A DNA stretch of 64,000 bases, from assembly GCA_945889625.1 (NCBI GenBank), contig CAMDCE010000012.1, positions 1 through 64,000 of the forward strand, written 5' to 3'. The first letter of the stretch is position 1; the number at the start of each line of letters is the position of its first letter. Below the pieces are notes generated by a model that saw only the letters and a program-made list of their open reading frames with translations, was not told where the DNA came from and searched no databases. The stretch is from Asaia bogorensis. Lineage in GTDB: Bacteria > Pseudomonadota > Alphaproteobacteria > Reyranellales > Reyranellaceae. A program made the position numbers and the translations under genes. Shown in pieces: positions 1 to 8,682 of this stretch.

Positions 1-1223
1 GCCAACACGGTGCCCGGTTCGCGAATTGAGCGCGTGCGAACGGCCTGCAGCAACAGCACGTATCCCCACGGAGCCAACGTGTAGACGAAGGTCTCGATGC
101 TCCAGGCTGCGGCGAGGACGAGAATGGCGGTGGCGAGCCAGCGTGACCAGGCCGGGGTACGCACCGTCACCAGAACCACGACCATGAGTGTCGGCACGAG
201 ATAGCGTAGTCCCGACGTCGAGGGCAAAGCGTTCAGGTTGAGGAGTCCGGGATGAAACGTGACGGCGACCAGGATCATCGGCGCCAGCAGGATCATCGCC
301 GTCAGGCGACGTCGCGCGATCGCGAAGAGGATCACGACGATCGACAAGTAGTACGCAAGCATGGAAAGGCGCACGACGACCGCGGCAGTCCCGAAGGTCG
401 GAGCGATGCCGGCCAGTGCTGCCTTGATGATCACCCAGGGCATCAGCCCGTAGAGGCAATAGACTTCCACCATCGCGATCCCGCCGTTGAACGCATGCAT
501 GGCGGGTCCCAGATGAACGAAGTAGTGCTCTAGGTTCACGTATAGTTCGTCGTCGAAAAGACCGAGCAGGAACAGGCTGAAGGCGAAGAGCGCCAGACCG
601 TCGATCCATTTCTTGCGTGCGCTGGCTGCCCGAGCCTCAAGACGCGACAGCCAGATCACCCAGCCGACGAAGGCCAGGCCAAAGGCCAGCCACCACAGGA
701 AATGCGGCGTTGCCAACACGTAGTCGACCAGAGCTGCACTCTTCCGGGTAGGCTCGAGCGGGCTGAAGATAATGACGATGGCCGCCAGCAAGCCAATCAG
801 GAGTCCATCCGGGACGCCTGAGGCGAACCTAGCCGCCGCGGCCGACGGCTTCTGAAAGTAAACAAGAGCCGCCGCAGCAACGCTCACTGCGAGCGCGGCA
901 ACAAAGGGCAGGATTCCCGAAAGCGGGTTTCGCTCGACGAATTCCACGCCCCCCAGGACGAGGATGCCGATCATCGCGACGGCGAGGAACATCCGAACAG
1001 CGGCCAGAAGCTTCGCCTCGATGCGCAAGCCGCCCATCATGGCCAGCAGCACGACGGCGAGCGGCGGCGCCACGCCGCCCAGGAACGCGAAGGCCAGGAA
1101 TTCGGATTGCTTCGTTCGGCCGGAGAGCACGACGACGGCGAGGCATAGGGCTAGAAGGACGCCGCCAATGAGGCCGAGCTTTGCGACAGGGTCGCGCTCG
1201 GTCGGCTTGGCTTCAGGAATCAA
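1..1223 (-). CDS. Large polytopic membrane protein, paralog A (partial, C-terminus beyond window)
   Basis: The reading frame is open from base 1223 to the left edge, about 407 codons, so only the N-terminal half is seen. The only upstream in-frame codons are a stop and CAT, so translation most likely starts at TTG 1223-1221. A GGAGG lies 8 bases before it, which supports this start. The protein is clearly a paralog of the four plus-strand membrane proteins that follow: it has the same opening LGLIGG, the same LFDDELYVN segment and the same loop HAFNGGIAMVEVYCLYG followed by LMPW. About ten hydrophobic segments are visible. It is transcribed divergently from paralog B, with about 155 bases between the starts. 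Function unknown; a GT-C-like glycosyltransferase fold is a guess from topology and the loop motif. Confidence 0.8.
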   Translation of the reverse strand, partial: MIPEAKPTERDPVAKLGLIGGVLLALCLAVVVLSGRTKQSEFLAFAFLGGVAPPLAVVLLAMMGGLRIEAKLLAAVRMFLAVAMIGILVLGGVEFVERNPLSGILPFVAALAVSVAAAALVYFQKPSAAAARFASGVPDGLLIGLLAAIVIIFSPLEPTRKSAALVDYVLATPHFLWWLAFGLAFVGWVIWLSRLEARAASARKKWIDGLALFAFSLFLLGLFDDELYVNLEHYFVHLGPAMHAFNGGIAMVEVYCLYGLMPWVIIKAALAGIAPTFGTAAVVVRLSMLAYYLSIVVILFAIARRRLTAMILLAPMILVAVTFHPGLLNLNALPSTSGLRYLVPTLMVVVLVTVRTPAWSRWLATAILVLAAAWSIETFVYTLAPWGYVLLLQAVRTRSIREPGTVL

Positions 1224-1378
1224 ATGTCACATCCTCCGGCTCTGCGGCCTGGTCCCATTTCGCGGTGACCCAAGACCGATGTCAACCGACCCGCGGCCGG
1301 GTCCGATTTGCTTTCCGGATAATCGCCGGCGCGTTGTATATAGCGGGTCGTATTCTCGAGGAATGGCGCACTGCAGGA

Positions 1379-3793
1379 ATGACCGGAACACCGCAATTGT
1401 TGCCAGCCGGCCGGCACGAGACGGCTTCTTTTCAAGTACCCGAGACGGATTTGACGGCAGCACGGTTGGGGTTGATCGGCGGCATGCTCCTCGTCGCCTG
1501 CGTCACGGTCTTCGCCCTCGCCGGCCAGTCGAAGAGCAACGGGTATCTGGTCTACCTTTTCCTCGTTGGCATCGCGCCGCTGCTCGCGGCCTTGCTGCTG
1601 TTTGCTGCGGGCGATCGACACAGCCTGGGGACGAAGCTGGCGCTCGCATCACGGCTCTTCCTCGTCTTCGTGTTGATCGGCGCTCTGATGCTGGGCGCAG
1701 TTGAATATATTGACCGGAGCGAGCTTGCATCCATCGGACCGTTCCTCGCCGTTATCTTCGGCAGCGTACTTGTCACCGCGATGATTTGCTGGCCGCGCCG
1801 CCACCCGCGTCGCCTGCCACCCCTGAGCGACCCGGTGCGCAGGATTGCGGTCTTGAAGGTGCTCGATGCGCTGCTGATCGGACTTGTCGTCGCGTTCACG
1901 GTTTTCTATGGCCGCTTCTATCCGGCCGGCCATCCCGGCGTTCCCCTTGCCTCGGATCTCGTGATCTATGCCTGGGAGACGCCTCATTTTGCCGCCTGGG
2001 TGGGGCTCGGTCTGACCATCACCTGTGCAGCGATCGGGCTATGGCGCGTCCAAGACCGGATATCGATCCGGACCAAGCGGCTGCTCGATCGACTGGCGCT
2101 GGTTGTAGCCGGCCTGTTCGTGCTCAGCCTTTTCGATGAAGGCCTCTACGTCAACCTGCCGCACTACATGGTCCATGTGGGGCCGGCGATGCACGCCTTC
2201 CATGGCGGCATCGCGATGGTGGATGTCTATTCGGTCTACGGTCTTCTGCCTTGGGTCGTCGTCAAGACGGCATTCGATGTGCTTGCCCCAACTTTCGGGA
2301 CAGCTGCTTTGGTGGTGCGGCTTTCGGAGCTCGTGACACTGCTGACGATGGTCTTCGTCCTTTACGCGGTCTCGCGGCGGCGGTTAGCCGCTCTCGGCCT
2401 GATGGTGCCGGCCGTGCTGGTTGCCATCACTTTCCACCCCTGGCTCTACAACCTCGGAGCTCTGCCCTCGACCTCGGGCCTGCGCTACCTCGTGCCGGCC
2501 CTCATGGTGCTCGTACTGGTCGCGGTACGCTCGACCATCTGGTCGCGCTGGCTTGGCGTCGGGTTGCTCATGCTCGCTTCGCTGTGGAGCCTGGAGACGT
2601 TCGTCTACACGCTGGCACCGTGGGGCTATGTGCTGCTGCTGCAGGCGGTGCGCGAGCGCTCCCTCCGTCGTGCCGGGCTGACGTTGCTCATCGGCGGCAT
2701 CGGCGTTGTCCTGGCTCACGCGACGTTTACGCTCGGGACGTTCCTCGCGACCGGCAAGACGATCGACTATGGTCCCTATTTCGGCCAGTTCCTGCGATTC
2801 CGGCCAGACGCCGAGTCGGTGGGCTGGTGGCAAAGGCCGTTCGATCCGAACTTCGAGGCTTGGATGCCGGTTTGGCTCGGGCATTTTCTCGTCCTGGCGA
2901 TCGCGGCATACCGCGCGCTGCAGAGGCGGGCGCCGACCGACAGGGCGAGCCGCCTCGTGCCGGTGGCGGCCTATGGCCTTGTCACATTGAACTACTTCAT
3001 GGCGGCGCCCCTCTGGTCTAGTCTGGGTTTGGCCTTTCTCCCCGTCGCGATCGAGTTGATTTGCGCGCTGGAAGTGCTGTCCTCTGCGCCGCGGCGCTAT
3101 GGAACTCTCGGTGCCGCCGTGCTGGTCGCTCTGGTCGGGGTCTGTTCCGTTCTCGTGGCCTTCGGCATGGAGCGCTTCGCCCAGCCGATGAAGCCTGAGC
3201 TCGCCAACAGCACCGTGCTGCGTCGCTGCCTGTCGGCCACAGGTTGCGATTTCGCCGGGATGCCGGAGCGTTTGAAGCACCGAATCGCGGCCGCACCGCT
3301 CGATCCGCGCGGCCCCATTGGCGTCTATTTGACTCAAATCGATCCGGACTTCCCGCCCTTTCCCTCCCGGAAGGATGCCGACATCAGCAAGCGGAGCATC
3401 GAGGAAGCGGTCGACATGCTACGTCGGTGGGCGCCCCATCAGCCTCGGGTTGCCCTGTTGGCCGATAGCGCCCCGTACATATTGAACAACATCGTCAGCG
3501 TGACCGCCCTGATGCAGACCGGCCAATGGTTTCGATGGCCGGTATCGAGCCCGCTGAACGACGAGATCTCCGAGCCGCTCGTCGCGATGATTCTGCGCCG
3601 TGTCGCCGAAGACCCGATGAAGGACGGCGAAATCATTATCGTGTCCAACGATCGCGCCAACCTCCTGCCAATCGAGCAGAAGATCCTGGCCGTCGTCTCG
3701 GCCCGCTGCCGCCTCGCGCTTGTCGAAACGCGAGAATTCCATTCCGTGTTCCGAGTGGAAGCTTGTCGTCCCGAGTCCGCGCCGGAGCGCTGA
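1379..3793 (+). CDS. Large polytopic membrane protein, paralog B (GT-C-like, function unknown)
   Basis: Start ATG 1379 gives 804 residues, matching the 801 and 786 of its sisters; longer in-frame starts upstream add only low-complexity sequence. About 16 hydrophobic segments span roughly residues 25-620. After the seventh comes LFDEGLYVN, then HYMVHVGPAMHA, then HGGIAMVDVYSVYGLLPW. The last ~190 residues are soluble and conserved between copies (RWAPHQPRVALLADS, QTGQWFRWP, SSPLNDEISEP, GEIIIVSNDRANLLP). Polytopic proteins with an acidic first outer loop and a C-terminal soluble domain resemble GT-C glycosyltransferases such as ArnT, but no family signature proves that. Paralog C starts 4 bases after the stop, so the two are probably co-transcribed and translationally coupled. 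Confidence 0.85.
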   Translation: MTGTPQLLPAGRHETASFQVPETDLTAARLGLIGGMLLVACVTVFALAGQSKSNGYLVYLFLVGIAPLLAALLLFAAGDRHSLGTKLALASRLFLVFVLIGALMLGAVEYIDRSELASIGPFLAVIFGSVLVTAMICWPRRHPRRLPPLSDPVRRIAVLKVLDALLIGLVVAFTVFYGRFYPAGHPGVPLASDLVIYAWETPHFAAWVGLGLTITCAAIGLWRVQDRISIRTKRLLDRLALVVAGLFVLSLFDEGLYVNLPHYMVHVGPAMHAFHGGIAMVDVYSVYGLLPWVVVKTAFDVLAPTFGTAALVVRLSELVTLLTMVFVLYAVSRRRLAALGLMVPAVLVAITFHPWLYNLGALPSTSGLRYLVPALMVLVLVAVRSTIWSRWLGVGLLMLASLWSLETFVYTLAPWGYVLLLQAVRERSLRRAGLTLLIGGIGVVLAHATFTLGTFLATGKTIDYGPYFGQFLRFRPDAESVGWWQRPFDPNFEAWMPVWLGHFLVLAIAAYRALQRRAPTDRASRLVPVAAYGLVTLNYFMAAPLWSSLGLAFLPVAIELICALEVLSSAPRRYGTLGAAVLVALVGVCSVLVAFGMERFAQPMKPELANSTVLRRCLSATGCDFAGMPERLKHRIAAAPLDPRGPIGVYLTQIDPDFPPFPSRKDADISKRSIEEAVDMLRRWAPHQPRVALLADSAPYILNNIVSVTALMQTGQWFRWPVSSPLNDEISEPLVAMILRRVAEDPMKDGEIIIVSNDRANLLPIEQKILAVVSARCRLALVETREFHSVFRVEACRPESAPER

Positions 3794-3797
3794 ATAA

Positions 3798-6203
3798 ATG
3801 AAATCATTGCATTCTCTATCGGTGGAGGTGGGTCCATCTCAGGCTCCTGGCAGGGATTTGGCGATGCGTGAGGCGGTCCCAAGAATGGGGCTGATGGGCG
3901 GCGTGATGCTGGTTGCTTGCGCGACGCTCTATGTCCTCGGCGGCCAGTCGAAGGGCCAGGCCTATCTGGCCTATCTCTTTCTGTTCGGTGTTGCGCCGCT
4001 GCTTGCCGCTAGCTTGCTGCTTGTGGCCCCGCGCCAAGGGCGGCTGACGGTGAGGCTGGAAACTGCCGTACGGCTCTTTCTCGGCCTGGTGCTGGCCGGC
4101 GCTCTGCTGCTCGGTGGCGCTGAATATGTGAACGGGCGGGAGCTTTCCACGCGCGGGCCGTTTTTTGCCGTCGTGTTCGGCAGTGTGCTTACCGCAGCGA
4201 TATTGTGCCGACCACGTCGCCACCCGCGCCGCTTGTCTCTGCTCAATGACCCGGCGCGCCGGCCGGCTGTCCTGGAGAGGTTCGATGCGCTGCTGATCGG
4301 GCTCTTGGTCGCGGTCACGATTTTCTTCGGCCGCTTCTATCCGGCCGGCCATCCCGGGGTTCCCCTGGCCTCCGATCTGGTGATCTACGCCTGGGAGACG
4401 CCGCACTTCGCCGCCTGGCTGGGGTTCGGCCTGGTCTTCACCGTCGCGACGATCTGGCTGTGGCGCCTGCAGGACCGGAAGTCGGACCGCACCAAGCGCT
4501 GGCTCGACCGCCTGGCGTTGCTTGGTGCCATTCCGATCGTGCTCGGCCTGTTCGATGATGGGCTTTATGTCAACGTGCAGCACTACATGGTCCATGTCGG
4601 CCCGGCGATGCACGCCTTTCACGGCGGCGTCGCGATGGTGGATACCTACTCGATTTATGGTCTTCTGCCGTGGGTTGTCGTCGAGATGGGCTTCCGGCTG
4701 CTGGGCCCGACCTTCGGCACGGCGGCCCTGATTGTGCGCGTATCGCAGGTCCTTACGCTGCTGGCGATGGTGCTGGTGCTGTACGCGGTCTCGCGGCGGC
4801 GCCTTGCAGCTCTGAGTCTCATGGTGCCCGGGCTGCTCGTCGCCGTCACCTTCCATCCTGGGCTCGTCAACCTCAACATTTTGCCTAGTACGTCGGGGCT
4901 GCGCTACCTGCCGCCGAGCCTGATGGTGCTGGTCCTGACGGCGGTGCCCTCGCCGGCATGGTCGCGTTGGCTCGGCGTAGCAGTCCTCATGGTCGCCGCT
5001 CTCTGGAGTGTGGAGACGTTCCTCTACACGCTGGCGCCGTGGGGCTACGTGCTGCTGTTGCAGGCGGTGCGGGAGCGGTCCCTCCGCAGGGCCGGCCTGA
5101 CCCTGCTCCTGGGCCTCGCCAGCGTCGCTCTGGCCCACGTGGGCTTTGCGCTCGGGACCTTCCTGATGACCGGCCAGACGGTCGACTACGAGCCATACTT
5201 CGGCCAAGTCATGGGTTTCCGCCCCTATGTGGACCGCGGCATGTTGCAGGTGCCCCTCAATCCCAATTTTGGAGTATGGTTACCGATTTGGCTGGGGCAT
5301 TTTCTCGTCCTGTCGACGGCAGCATATCGTGCTCTGCAGGCGCGCGCGCCGACAGACATGGCGAGCCGCCTCGTGCCGGTGGCGGCCTATGGCTTCATCG
5401 CCCTGAACTATTTCATGATCGGGCCATCGTGGCCGAGTCTGGGACTGGCATTCCTTCCGGTTGCGATCGAGTTGATCTGCGTGTTGGAAGTGCTGTCCGC
5501 CAAGTCCCGAAAGTATGGAACAATCGGCGTTGCGGCGCTGGTCGCGCTCGTAGCGGTGAGCTCGATGATGGTGGCCTTCGGCAGTGAGCGCTTTGCCAGG
5601 CCGATGGTCGCTTACCAAGCAACCAGCACTGTGTTGCGCCGCTGCTTCACAGTTGAGGGATGTCGATTCGCCGAAATACCGGGGCGCTTGAAGCGCGGCA
5701 TTGCCGCCACACCCCTCGATCCCGAGGGACCTTTCAGCGTCGATCTTCATCAAACCGACCTCTTCCAAGCACCGCGACCCGTGCCGGAGGCGAATGGAAT
5801 CGCCTGGCAGAGCATTACGGAAGCGGTCGACATCTTGCGCCGCTGGGCTCCGAACCAGCCGCGTGTTGCCCTATTGGCCGATCAAGAACCCTATAATTGG
5901 TTTATTGGCCTCGCAGTCATGATGGAAACGGGCCAATGGTACCGTTGGCCAATTTCCAGCCCGGGAAACGATCAGATCTCGGAGTCGCTGGTGAGGCTCA
6001 CCCTGCGTCGGGTCGCGGCGGATCCAATGCGGAACGGTGAGATTCTCGTCGTTTCCAACGATCGCGAATACTGGCTGTTCCTTGAGCAGAAGATTTTCGC
6101 CGACATCGCTGGCCAATGCCACTTCGCGCTGGTCGAGAAGCGGCAATTCCACTCCGTGTACCGGATGGAAGCTTGTCGTCCCGCGCCCGCACCGGCGCGC
6201 TGA
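3798..6203 (+). CDS. Large polytopic membrane protein, paralog C (GT-C-like, function unknown)
   Basis: 801 residues from ATG 3798, four bases after the stop of paralog B. It has the same architecture: N-terminal GLMGGVMLVACATLYVLGGQ, some 15-16 membrane segments, the loop HYMVHVGPAMHAFHGGVAMV followed by DTYSIYGLLPW, and a conserved C-terminal soluble domain with QTGQW-like and NDREYWLFLEQK segments. DNA identity with B and E is visibly high in places, for example around 4331-4400, so the copies duplicated recently or undergo gene conversion. A short lipoprotein gene follows 21 bases after its stop. The most divergent stretch is the part of the outer domain before RWAPNQPRVALLAD (about residues 620-680), which could be where specificity differs. 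Confidence 0.85.
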   Translation: MKSLHSLSVEVGPSQAPGRDLAMREAVPRMGLMGGVMLVACATLYVLGGQSKGQAYLAYLFLFGVAPLLAASLLLVAPRQGRLTVRLETAVRLFLGLVLAGALLLGGAEYVNGRELSTRGPFFAVVFGSVLTAAILCRPRRHPRRLSLLNDPARRPAVLERFDALLIGLLVAVTIFFGRFYPAGHPGVPLASDLVIYAWETPHFAAWLGFGLVFTVATIWLWRLQDRKSDRTKRWLDRLALLGAIPIVLGLFDDGLYVNVQHYMVHVGPAMHAFHGGVAMVDTYSIYGLLPWVVVEMGFRLLGPTFGTAALIVRVSQVLTLLAMVLVLYAVSRRRLAALSLMVPGLLVAVTFHPGLVNLNILPSTSGLRYLPPSLMVLVLTAVPSPAWSRWLGVAVLMVAALWSVETFLYTLAPWGYVLLLQAVRERSLRRAGLTLLLGLASVALAHVGFALGTFLMTGQTVDYEPYFGQVMGFRPYVDRGMLQVPLNPNFGVWLPIWLGHFLVLSTAAYRALQARAPTDMASRLVPVAAYGFIALNYFMIGPSWPSLGLAFLPVAIELICVLEVLSAKSRKYGTIGVAALVALVAVSSMMVAFGSERFARPMVAYQATSTVLRRCFTVEGCRFAEIPGRLKRGIAATPLDPEGPFSVDLHQTDLFQAPRPVPEANGIAWQSITEAVDILRRWAPNQPRVALLADQEPYNWFIGLAVMMETGQWYRWPISSPGNDQISESLVRLTLRRVAADPMRNGEILVVSNDREYWLFLEQKIFADIAGQCHFALVEKRQFHSVYRMEACRPAPAPAR

Positions 6204-6224
6204 AGGTTCGAGCTGGGCGAAATC

Positions 6225-6365
6225 ATGCGTCATGCTCGGTCGATCATGCTGTGCTACATGTTGCCGCTTCTTGCGGCTTGCGAAGCGTTGGACCCGCCGT
6301 TGCTCAATCCACGGCAAGTCGAGAACAGTAAGCGTCCGGAGAACGCCGCCTTGAGTGGCGTCTAG
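6225..6365 (+). CDS. Small lipoprotein (46 aa)
   Basis: ATG 6225 to TAG 6363-6365. The N-terminus has two arginines, a hydrophobic stretch MLCYMLPLLAACEAL and a lipobox-like LAAC near residues 16-19, so it is probably a signal-peptidase-II substrate with a mature part of only about 28 residues. It lies 21 bases after paralog C and is likely in the same transcript. The TA of its stop codon is the left target duplication of the IS element, whose first base completes the TAG. Before insertion the stop was also TAG, so the product was unchanged. No family recognised. Confidence 0.55.
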   Translation: MRHARSIMLCYMLPLLAACEALDPPLLNPRQVENSKRPENAALSGV

Positions 6366-7206
6366 GGTCAAAACTCAATCAAAGTATTGAATTCGTTTGC
6401 CAGTAGTGGTTCAAGCTCTGAAACGATGGAGCGTTGATGATGGCGAACGAGTTCTGGCTCGACGAGCAGCAATGGTCGGCGATCGAACCGCTGTTGCCGC
6501 GCAATCAACCGGGCGCGCGTCGGGTCGACGATCGTCGGGTGATCAGCGGCATTGTTCACGTGCTCAAGGTGGGCTGCCGCTGGGAAGATTGTCCGGCGCT
6601 CTATGGTCCTTCCACGACGATCTACAATCGCTTCAACCGGTGGTCCCGGCGCGGGCTTTGGCAGCGCCTGTTCGAAGCCCTGGTCACCACGGACGCCGCC
6701 GACACGCAGATCATCGACAGCACGACGGCCAAGGCTCACCGCTCTGCAGGCGGCGGAAAAGGGGGGCCTTGGCGCAGGCGATCGGTCGTTCGCGCGGCGG
6801 GCGGACGACCAAGATCCACGCCGTCGTCGACTGCCTCGGCAGGCTCATCGCCTTCGAGGTAACGCCGGGCCAGCTCGGCGACGTGCGCGTTGCCGGGGCG
6901 TTGTTGGGACCCCTGCCGGCAGCTCGATTGTGCATCGCCGACACAGCCTACGACAGCAATGGGCTACGCCAGTTCCTGACTGAGCGCGGTACCCAACCGG
7001 TGATCCCCAACAATCCGACCCGCAAGCGCTTCCACCCCTTCGACGCCGACATCCACAAGCGTCGCAATCTTGTCGAGCGCATGTTCTGCCGCCTCAAGGA
7101 CTGGCGCCGCGTTGCCACACGCTACGACAAGCTCGCCGCCAACTTCGCAGCCGCCGTCGCAATCGCTACAATCGTCCTGTGGTGCACCTGATTGAGTCTG
7201 GAACGC
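6365..7206 (+). mobile_element. IS5-family insertion sequence (IS427-like group), 842 bp
   Basis: The element is bounded by TA direct repeats at 6363-6364 and 7207-7208. Terminal inverted repeats are GGGTCAAAACTCAATCA on the left and, read inwards, GCGTTCCAGACTCAATCA on the right: about 17-18 bases with a few mismatches and one gap. A TA target within CTAG and a two-frame transposase with a slippery run are typical of the IS427 group of IS5. Nothing in the element looks broken. It separates the BC and DE membrane-protein pairs. Confidence 0.88.
6437..7191 (+). CDS. IS5-family DDE transposase, two frames joined by -1 frameshift
   Basis: The first frame (from ATG 6437 or 6440, with GGAG at 6428) has the DUF4096-like N-terminal domain (WLDEQQWSAIEPLLPR) and the first catalytic Asp in TQIIDSTTAKAHR. 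The second frame, to 7191, carries the second Asp in CIADTAYDSN and the Glu in RRNLVERMFCRLKDWRR, followed by ATRYDK. They overlap at an A4G6 run (6757-6766), where a -1 slip joins them into about 250 residues. This is the expected expression mode for the group, so the gene is scored intact rather than as a pseudogene. It catalyses cut-and-paste transposition of the surrounding element. Confidence 0.88.
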
Positions 7207-8134
7207 TAGAACACTCCGCTATAGCGAATTCCCGTTTGATTAGTGCCCGGTGTTGCCGTTCCATACCAGCTCATTGTGCCGCCTGATACCTGCGTGATTT
7301 CGATTGCTTGCATGTAGTGATAGCCGAGTGATTGGCTGTCATAGCCGCCTGCAGGCAAGCCCGTGATGGATGAAGTCGCTATGGCCGACGCGGTCCGATC
7401 TGACGGTGCCGACGTACTGTCGTAGCCAATGCCTGCCGCAAATTGGCCTGTAGAACTGTCATTCGACATCGCCACATAGTCTGCGTGGAAATACTCTTCT
7501 TGGAGACCTTGCACGAATGACACCCGCATGCTGGTCGAGTTGTCGGCGGCGCGCCAGGTCGCCGTGGAGTAGTTCCATATGTTCGTGTCACCAATCAGAC
7601 CAGCAACCACCAATCGATTGTAGGCATTCCACACACCGAGAACGGCCGCTGTTCCCCAGCAGATACGCCGCCGAGAAGCCAGTTGATTTGACTTGAGCCA
7701 TCGCTGCGCACAGTCCCAACATAAGTCCCGAGATTGGCGCCGGGACCGTTCGTAATGGCGACCTTGTTAGTCAGGATGCCGTTGATGCACTGCAGCTCCG
7801 TCGTGCCGGCGCCTGTGCCGCGTGCGGCGTCGCTGCTCCAGGCCGGGCCGCGTGTCAGCATGACCGTGCCGCTGTTGTTCCACACGAACAGGTCATAATT
7901 GCTGTTGGCGGCGACCGCCGCCGGACCCGCGTTACCCGTGCTGCTGTTGGTCGTGATATTCGACAGCTCCGAAAAGGAAGTCGAGAGCATGTTCATCCAG
8001 TCGTAGATGACGACCTGATTACCATTGTACGGAGTGTAATAGATTGTGGTCTTGCCGCTTTGATCCGACGTCATTACCGGCGTTGCGCTCACCAGCGTAA
8101 GGCGCCCCTGCGGCGTGCCTGGCGGTTGAGCAGG
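7206..8134 (-). pseudogene. Phage tail/structural-like protein, frameshifted remnant
   Basis: Two minus-strand frames together encode about 300 residues of a Gly/Ser/Thr-rich protein resembling tail-associated proteins common in alphaproteobacterial prophages (PQGRLTLVSATPVMTSD, TTIYYTPYNGN, GVSAGEQRPFSVWNAYNR when joined). The frame is lost within a short GT repeat (minus strand; 7629-7637 on plus), consistent with a dinucleotide slippage. Upstream, codons stay in frame to 8134, where a TAG blocks them; the best start left is GTG 8092. The stop codon at the other end lies in the right target repeat of the IS. It is probably not functional; no other phage genes are nearby. Confidence 0.6.
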
Positions 8135-8137
8135 CTA

Positions 8138-8682
8138 GCCATCAACAGAAGTTTGAGTGACCATGCATGCGGCCATTTCACGACTCCTTGAAAAATGGAC
8201 CGCGCCCGCATCGACTGGACCACGTTGGACTATACGGCCGAGGTATGGCGCATCATTCGTCAGGCCGACATCGCCACCCTCAATCTGCGCTTGAGAGTAC
8301 GAGTGCCGAGAAAACCGTCAGTTGATCTTCCTGAGACGCGACAACTAATTCGAGTCAGTCGAATTGGCACCCAACAAAAATGCACTTGTGCGCTGCGATG
8401 GGCATTGGGCCGTTACATATAGACGCCACAAAACGCTTCAAGTGATGCTGAAAGCCGACCCTAGTCAGGCGGCAACTGCCCAGCAACATTTACTACGCCG
8501 AGGTGCGGCATATCCCACCACCGGTCCTATCGCCTCAGTGACCTGCAAGTTTCTCCGCGCATTGGTGGGTCTGTTCCATGCACGCCATTGCAGCTTTTTT
8601 GCGCCTCTCATGATTGTATAATCAACTATCAAGGTTGCCATATGAAGCGGCTTCTCCCGGACGGCGATCGCGATCTGAATGA
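8138..8682. other. Intergenic stretch without a supported gene
   Basis: About 545 bases between the phage-like remnant and paralog D. Base composition is lower in GC than the surroundings. A short plus-strand open frame at 8195-8422 has no ribosome site and no recognisable product; its beginning (IDWTTLDYTAEVWRIIRQAD) could be a decayed gene fragment. A TATAAT hexamer lies at 8617-8622, some 60 bases before the start of D, and could be the -10 box of a promoter for the DE pair, but no well-spaced -35 box is evident. Confidence 0.4.

Noticed and set aside
6437..7191. Transposase scored as a pseudogene because it is split in two frames
   Set aside because: The split sits on a slippery A4G6 run and this layout is the normal expression mode in the IS427 group.
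8195..8422. 75-codon plus-strand frame upstream of paralog D
   Set aside because: No ribosome site, no family and an abrupt change of composition half way; kept only as part of the intergenic description.
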